From an uncultured Clostridia bacterium (GTDB taxonomy: Bacteria; Bacillota; Clostridia; Oscillospirales; Oscillospiraceae): a stretch of 10,187 nt of DNA. Location of the stretch: positions 1 to 10,187 of the forward strand of contig CALZAG010000046.1 of the NCBI GenBank assembly GCA_945613045.1, read 5' to 3'. Position 1 is the stretch's first letter; every line of letters starts with the position of its first letter. Of this stretch, positions 6,994 through 10,187 are shown piece after piece. The translations under genes and the position numbers were made by a program. The notes below the pieces were generated by a model. It was not told the DNA's origin and ran no database searches. It was given only the letters and a program-made list of their open reading frames with translations.

Positions 6994-7968
6994 ATGAAAC
7001 GATTCATTTCCTTTATTCTTTGCCTCTGCATGATATTCGCGCTTTGCGCCTGCGGCGAGTCTGAGCCGCAGCCCACTCCCGAGCCCACCGAAACAGAGCC
7101 CGCCTACACTCCCGTGACATTTAAAAATCACGGCCGCAGCATCACTGTCACAAAGCTCCCTGAAAAGGTCGTGACCGCAGGCCCCAACTGCACGGAGGTC
7201 TTCTGCGCGCTGGGCCTTGAGAGCTATGTTACAGGCAAATTTATGGAAAACCACTCTCAGGGCGCTCTGCCGGAGCTTGCTCAGGCCGTTGATGGCATAC
7301 CCACCATCTTCGAGGGCTATCCGAGCCTGAAGGACATTACGGACAGCGGCTGTGATTTCATCTATGCCAGCAGTTGGATATTTGGCGATGAGCTGACCGT
7401 CAGAGGTCTCGAGGACGCGGGTATCACCGTGTATGTCAGCGATGCGGCCGATCTCGAGAGTCTTTGGGGAGAGCTGCGCGACCTTGCAAGGATATTCGGC
7501 GTGGACGCCGAGGAGCTTATAAGCTCCGAAACCGCCCGCCTTGACGCCGTATCAGAAGCTCTTAACGGCGTTGAGCCCAAGAAGGTGCTGGTGCTCGACA
7601 GTCTCATAGGTGAAAAGGTTTACACCGCAGGCGGCGCGAACATCGAGACCGCTTTCATAAACGCCGCGGGAGGTATCAACGTCTTTGCAGACCTCGAGAA
7701 GCCCTGGGACGCGGTCAGCCGCGAGGAGGTCATCAATTCAAATCCCGACTTTATCATCATCCACGACTATGAGGGCTCAGGCTTTGACGACAAGCTCGCC
7801 GCTTTGAAGGCAGACCCCATCCTCTCCAATCTCGACTGCATAAGAAACGGGTGCATCATAAAGCTCCCGCTTGAGAACGTCATGCCCGGCATGCGCAGCG
7901 CGCTTACCGTTGAGACCATCGCCCAGGCGATGTTCCCCGAGCAGTTTAATAATGCCGATGCTCAGTGA
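6994..7968 (+). CDS. ABC transporter substrate-binding lipoprotein (Peripla_BP_2, siderophore/cobalamin type)
   Basis: A 324-residue lipoprotein. The signal peptide runs from basic MKR through a hydrophobic core to the lipobox LCAC, lipidated at Cys20. A Pro/Glu/Thr-rich linker (about 23-40) follows, then a two-lobed class III binding fold: residues RSITVTKLPEKVV, PNCTEVFCALGLESYVTG and the later CDFIYASSW and NPDFIIIHDY are typical of FepB/BtuF-type proteins. It would capture an iron-chelate, haem or corrinoid outside the membrane. AGGAG lies 8 nt before the ATG at 6994. It follows the racemase by 24 nt. No permease or ATPase gene is next to it, so it is an orphan that must use a transporter encoded elsewhere or have another role. 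The ligand cannot be told from the sequence. Confidence 0.88.
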   Translation: MKRFISFILCLCMIFALCACGESEPQPTPEPTETEPAYTPVTFKNHGRSITVTKLPEKVVTAGPNCTEVFCALGLESYVTGKFMENHSQGALPELAQAVDGIPTIFEGYPSLKDITDSGCDFIYASSWIFGDELTVRGLEDAGITVYVSDAADLESLWGELRDLARIFGVDAEELISSETARLDAVSEALNGVEPKKVLVLDSLIGEKVYTAGGANIETAFINAAGGINVFADLEKPWDAVSREEVINSNPDFIIIHDYEGSGFDDKLAALKADPILSNLDCIRNGCIIKLPLENVMPGMRSALTVETIAQAMFPEQFNNADAQ

Positions 7969-8704
7969 CGGCAAAAGGAGCTTCGGCCTGAGCTCCTTTA
8001 CTCTGCACATCCTTGCCATGGCCTTCATGCTCATGGATCATATGTGGGCAACGGTAGTGCCGGACAGCATATGGCTCACCTGCGTGGGCAGACTGGCCTT
8101 TCCCATGTTCGCATTTATGCTCGTGGAGGGCTATCATCACACACGCAGCGTCAAAAAATATATGCTGAGACTGCTCGTATTCGCCGTGGTATCCGAGATC
8201 CCGTTTGACCTCATGGTCGGCGGCAGCGTGCTGTATCCCTTCCATCAGAATGTCATGTGGACGCTGCTGCTGGGTCTGGGCACGATGTACCTCATCGACA
8301 GGCTCATCGGCGGCAGGCAGAGCCTCCTTCGCTATCTCGCGGCTTTTGCGGCGGTCATAGTTTCGGCCGTGCTCGCCACGCTTTTTATGCTGGATTATTT
8401 CGGCTTCGGCGTTCTGACCGTCCTGACCTTCTACATATTCCGCGGCGGCAATTGGATTTCACGCCTGGGGCAGCTTGTATGCCTTGCCCTCATAAACCTC
8501 GAGCTCATCGGCGGTCTGGTGATGCCCGTTTCGCTGTTCGGGCTCAGCTTCGATCTCCCGCAGCAGGGCTTTGCTCTGCTCTCCCTCGTTTTCATATGGC
8601 TGTATAACGGCCGTCAGGGCCCCCACGGCAAGGCCGTCAAATACTCCTTTTACGTTTTCTATCCCCTGCATATGCTCATTCTCGGGCTGATCGCCATTGC
8701 ATAA
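7952..8704 (+). CDS. TraX family membrane protein
   Basis: A 250-residue integral membrane protein with about seven or eight hydrophobic segments. Family marks are MAFMLMDHMWA near the start (Asp29-His30) and GRLAFPMFAFMLVEGYHHT (46-64), which are characteristic of the TraX family, plus YSFYVFYPLHMLILGLI at the end. Plasmid TraX acetylates the N-terminus of F pilin; chromosomal homologues in Firmicutes are widespread and uncharacterised, with likeness to acyltransferase-3 proteins. The start at 7952 (or 7958) overlaps the lipoprotein gene by 17 (or 11) nt; no good Shine-Dalgarno is seen, so translation is probably coupled. A frame continues upstream to 7871, but that part is out-of-frame lipoprotein sequence. 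No pilin or conjugation genes are near, so a role in conjugation is not supported. Confidence 0.88.
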   Translation: MPMLSDGKRSFGLSSFTLHILAMAFMLMDHMWATVVPDSIWLTCVGRLAFPMFAFMLVEGYHHTRSVKKYMLRLLVFAVVSEIPFDLMVGGSVLYPFHQNVMWTLLLGLGTMYLIDRLIGGRQSLLRYLAAFAAVIVSAVLATLFMLDYFGFGVLTVLTFYIFRGGNWISRLGQLVCLALINLELIGGLVMPVSLFGLSFDLPQQGFALLSLVFIWLYNGRQGPHGKAVKYSFYVFYPLHMLILGLIAIA

Positions 8705-8706
8705 AT

Positions 8707-8732
8707 AAACGACAGCGCCGTGAAGCGCTGTC
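8707..8732 (+). repeat. 26-nt hairpin sequence, copy 1, without U tract
   Basis: Begins AAACGACAGCGC and ends GCGCTGTC around the loop CGTGAA. It is identical over 26 nt to 8963-8988. It forms an 8-bp stem (8711-8718 with 8725-8732) just after the TraX stop but is followed by TCTCAACG, not a T run, so it would be a poor terminator alone. Confidence 0.7.
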
Positions 8733-8770
8733 TCAACGTGTCGAAAGAGTCCTCAAAAAAATGGGCACCC

Positions 8771-8923
8771 AAGGCTTCCCCTTGAGGGGAAGCTGTCGGC
8801 CTCAAGGCCGACTGATGAGGTGTGCGGGAAAATGCCGCATTTTAAGGAAACTTCCGGCGAATTCGTAACATGTTCCACCTCATCCGGCGCTTCGCGCCAC
8901 CTTCCCCTCAAGGGGAAGGCTTT
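8771..8923. mobile_element. MITE-like imperfect inverted-repeat element (153 bp)
   Basis: Two arms of about 50 nt, 8771-8822 and 8876-8923, are imperfect reverse complements: both carry the CTTCCCCTTGAGGGGAAG core (in the right arm as its complement) and end inward in GATGAGGTG / CACCTCATC. Each arm also contains its own hairpins: 8774-8793 and GTCGGCC/GGCCGAC (8795-8812) on the left, GGCGC/GCGCC (8886-8898) and 8900-8919 on the right. The 53-nt centre has no coding potential. From memory, closely similar repeats are scattered through gut Oscillospirales genomes; that part is recollection, not seen here. It is non-autonomous, with no transposase. It may also act as a structured RNA when read through. 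Confidence 0.6.
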
Positions 8924-8962
8924 AGGCTGCTCCGGAGTAAAGTGAGATTTATCGACAGTCTG

Positions 8963-9000
8963 AAACGACAGCGCCGTGAAGCGCTGTCGTTTATTATTAT
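8963..9000 (+). terminator. Hairpin copy 2, likely Rho-independent terminator
   Basis: A 12-bp perfect stem (8963-8974 with 8981-8992) with loop CGTGAA, followed by a T-rich stretch TTTATTATTATTG. It probably ends rightward transcription from TraX, and in the opposite direction may stop reading of the aminotransferase remnant and greA. Its first 26 nt repeat those at 8707-8732. Confidence 0.6.
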
Positions 9001-9004
9001 TGTC

Positions 9005-9244
9005 TTATTCTCTGTTTCTGACGGCCTCGGTCATACGCCGCAGGCCCTTTTCTATGATCGAGCGCGGCATGGCGAGATTGAGCCTTATAAAGCCCTCGGC
9101 GTTATCCACGAACAGCGAGTCTCCTCCCCCGAGCAGCACGCCGGCATTGTTGGCGAAGAAGCCCGGCAGGTCGGGCTCGTCCGGCAGGCAGCGGCTAAGA
9201 TAATCCACATAGCAATTCCCAAGAGATGCCGCAATGCACTTCGT
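9005..9244 (-). pseudogene. C-terminal remnant of a MalY/PatB-type PLP aminotransferase
   Basis: The minus-strand frame ending in TAA at 9005-9007 encodes about 79 codons back to a TAG at 9245-9247. Its end, with AGVLLGGGDSLF then NAEGFIRLNLAMPRSIIEKG, is the C-terminal signature of class I/II aminotransferases of the MalY/PatB (C-S lyase) group, including the Arg that binds substrate carboxylate in RLNLA. Weak likeness reaches back to about GNCYVDYLSRC. Intact family members are about 390 residues and carry the PLP lysine; here some 80% is missing, including that lysine, and greA ends only about 13 nt before this frame opens. There is a GTG at 9208 but no convincing ribosome site. It is best read as a deletion remnant. 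Confidence 0.72.
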
Positions 9245-9259
9245 CTACTTGATCTTAAC

Positions 9260-9763
9260 TCAGTATTGCAGTATCGGCGCCGAGCCGTCATCCTCGGATT
9301 TCGTTATCGATCTTATGATCGCCTCATAGCTGCAGCTTTCGTTCACCTGCACCGTGAATTTTTCGCCTACCTTCCTGCCCAGCACGGACTTTCCGAAGGG
9401 CGATTCGCGGCTGATGAGCCCCTTCAGGGGGTCTGTGCGTATGGTGGTGACGACCCGGATCAGCTGAGTCTCGTCATCCTCCGGAATGTATATCTCCACC
9501 TTGTCGTAAAGTCCCACCTCGTCGGCCTCGGAGTCCGTGCTTATGATGTGCGCGGACTTTATCATGTTCTCAAGATATCGGATGCGGCTGCCGTTGCGGT
9601 TTTTGGCGCGCTTTGCCTCCTTGTACTCGAAGTTCTCGCTCAGATCGCCGAAGGCGCGTGTGCGCTTGACCTCCTCGATGAGCTCGGGCATGAGCTCGTT
9701 CCGGCGGTAGTCAAGCTCCTCCTGCATCTTTTCAATATCCTTCTTTGTCAGATCGTCGTGCAT
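9260..9763 (-). CDS. greA: Transcription elongation factor GreA/GreB family
   Basis: A 167-residue protein, slightly longer than the usual 158 of GreA. The N-terminal antiparallel coiled coil holds the tip motif FGDLSENFEYKEAK (38-51) with the acidic pair Asp40 and Glu43 that reach into the RNA polymerase secondary channel. The C-terminal FKBP-like domain has the family block LISRESPFGKSVLGRKVGE (116-134). It stimulates cleavage of backtracked RNA so that polymerase can resume. The ATG at 9763 has AGAGG 8 nt upstream and its own strong promoter (9788-9816). A short charged N-terminus and a slightly extended acidic C-terminal end account for the extra length. GreB-type members have the same layout, but greA is the standard assignment in Firmicutes. 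Confidence 0.93.
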   Translation of the reverse strand: MHDDLTKKDIEKMQEELDYRRNELMPELIEEVKRTRAFGDLSENFEYKEAKRAKNRNGSRIRYLENMIKSAHIISTDSEADEVGLYDKVEIYIPEDDETQLIRVVTTIRTDPLKGLISRESPFGKSVLGRKVGEKFTVQVNESCSYEAIIRSITKSEDDGSAPILQY

Positions 9764-9787
9764 GGTATTTACCTCTTTTCCGCAGCT

Positions 9788-9816
9788 ATTATACGCCCCG
9801 CGCCGGGGAAAATCAA
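9788..9816 (-). promoter_or_regulatory. Promoter of greA
   Basis: On the minus strand, -35 TTGATT (9811-9816), a 17-nt spacer, and a perfect -10 TATAAT (9788-9793). The spacer contains a GC-rich dyad CCCCG-GCG-CGGGG. The leader is only about 20 nt. Confidence 0.75.
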
Positions 9817-9829
9817 CGCCCTTACGCTA

Positions 9830-9858
9830 TTGCGGGAGGGCGGGATTTTTGATATACT
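9830..9858 (+). promoter_or_regulatory. Probable promoter of the TIGR04076-family gene
   Basis: -10 TATACT (9853-9858) preceded by TGA (extended -10), and a weak -35 TTGCGG (9830-9835) at 17 nt. It is divergent from the greA promoter with only about 13 nt between the -35 elements. Confidence 0.5.
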
Positions 9859-9885
9859 GGAAAAAAAGACAGCGGAGTGATGTAA

Positions 9886-10187
9886 ATGAAAAAGTGCAGG
9901 ATAACGGTCATGCGTAAAGCCTTCTACCCCGACCTTGCGGAAAAATACGAAAACCCCATCGAGCACGCCTGCGGGCTTAACGAGGGACAGGTCTTTATAT
10001 GCAATGGCTGGCAGAGACCCGAGGGATTCTGCGAAAGCGCTTGGGACAGCGTGTCGCCCTTCGTTATGACGCTCGCGCACGGCGGCGGCGATTTTTATGA
10101 CGGCTGGATGAAAAACAAATACAGCGCCATGATATCCTGCAACGACGGCTTCCGCCCCGTTAGCTTCCTTATCGAGGCTTTGGACGA
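9886..10187 (+). CDS. TIGR04076 family protein, cut at the right edge
   Basis: The frame opens at ATG 9886, with GGAG 8 nt upstream, and 100 codons are visible before the edge; family members are about this long, so little is missing. Features match the TIGR04076 family: KCRITVMRKAFYPDLA at the start, GQVFICNGWQRPEGFCESAW (34-53), the PFVMTLAHGG block (58-67), and a C-terminal CNDGFRPVSFLIE (85-97). Several Cys residues (4, 29, 39, 49, 85) are spaced through the protein. No biochemical function is established that I know of. It is a small soluble protein with no signal or membrane segment. It is transcribed away from greA. Confidence 0.8.
   Translation, partial: MKKCRITVMRKAFYPDLAEKYENPIEHACGLNEGQVFICNGWQRPEGFCESAWDSVSPFVMTLAHGGGDFYDGWMKNKYSAMISCNDGFRPVSFLIEALD

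Noticed and set aside
7871..7951. Upstream extension of the TraX frame
   Set aside because: The residues are Pro/Arg/Ser-rich out-of-frame translation of the lipoprotein gene and not TraX-like.
7952..8704. Evidence of a conjugative element from TraX
   Set aside because: No relaxase, type IV secretion, pilin or integrase gene is near; chromosomal TraX homologues are common in Firmicutes.
8754..8793. Minus-strand terminator formed by the left-arm hairpin and the A7 run at 8755-8761
   Set aside because: The T run on the minus strand is about 12 nt from the stem, too far for a standard Rho-independent terminator.
8707..8992. The two 26-nt hairpins as a CRISPR array
   Set aside because: Only two copies, about 256 nt apart, with a structured element between them and no cas genes.
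8870..9880. Plus-strand open frame of 336 codons
   Set aside because: It runs through the repeat element, the aminotransferase remnant and antisense to greA, so it cannot be a coherent gene.

Overview
The window looks like chromosome from a moderately GC-rich Gram-positive anaerobe, most likely a gut Clostridia member (Oscillospirales or a relative). This is inferred from a Dlt-like surface-modification operon, strong Shine-Dalgarno sites, Clostridia-type proteins (TraX family, TIGR04076 family, lipoprotein substrate-binding protein) and an imperfect inverted-repeat element of a kind I associate with gut Firmicutes. No rRNA, tRNA, CRISPR array or phage gene is visible.

Left two thirds, minus strand (6032 down to 1): a tightly packed five-gene operon. 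In transcription order it encodes a membrane-anchored protein with Ig-like repeats and a C-terminal transglutaminase-like domain, a DltA-like amino-acid-activating AMP ligase, a small DltC-like carrier protein, a DltB/AlgI-like MBOAT O-acyltransferase, and a DltD-like SGNH-family protein that runs off the left edge. Gaps are 2-8 nt or short overlaps. The logic is that of a D-alanylation (dlt) pathway: activate an amino acid, load it on a carrier, pass it across the membrane, transfer it to a surface acceptor. Three things differ from textbook dlt: a transglutaminase/Ig protein leads the operon, the SGNH protein has Cys where the nucleophilic Ser is expected, and the ligase pocket does not look like that of DltA.

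Middle (6033-6261): a divergent control region. Two back-to-back sigma-A-type promoters, both with extended -10 motifs and 17-nt spacers, flank two 24-nt direct repeats that look like operators. They would co-regulate the operon and the rightward genes.

Right of it, plus strand (6262-8704): an aspartate/glutamate racemase-family enzyme, an orphan Peripla_BP_2 lipoprotein, and a TraX-family membrane protein overlapping it. The racemase could supply a D-amino acid to the divergent ligase; this is a hypothesis.

8705-9004 has no gene. It holds a 153-bp imperfect inverted-repeat (MITE-like) element between two copies of a 26-nt hairpin sequence, the second of which is a plausible terminator. Beyond it lie a C-terminal remnant of a MalY/PatB-type aminotransferase (minus), an intact greA (minus) with a strong promoter, and, divergent from greA, a TIGR04076-family gene cut by the right edge.
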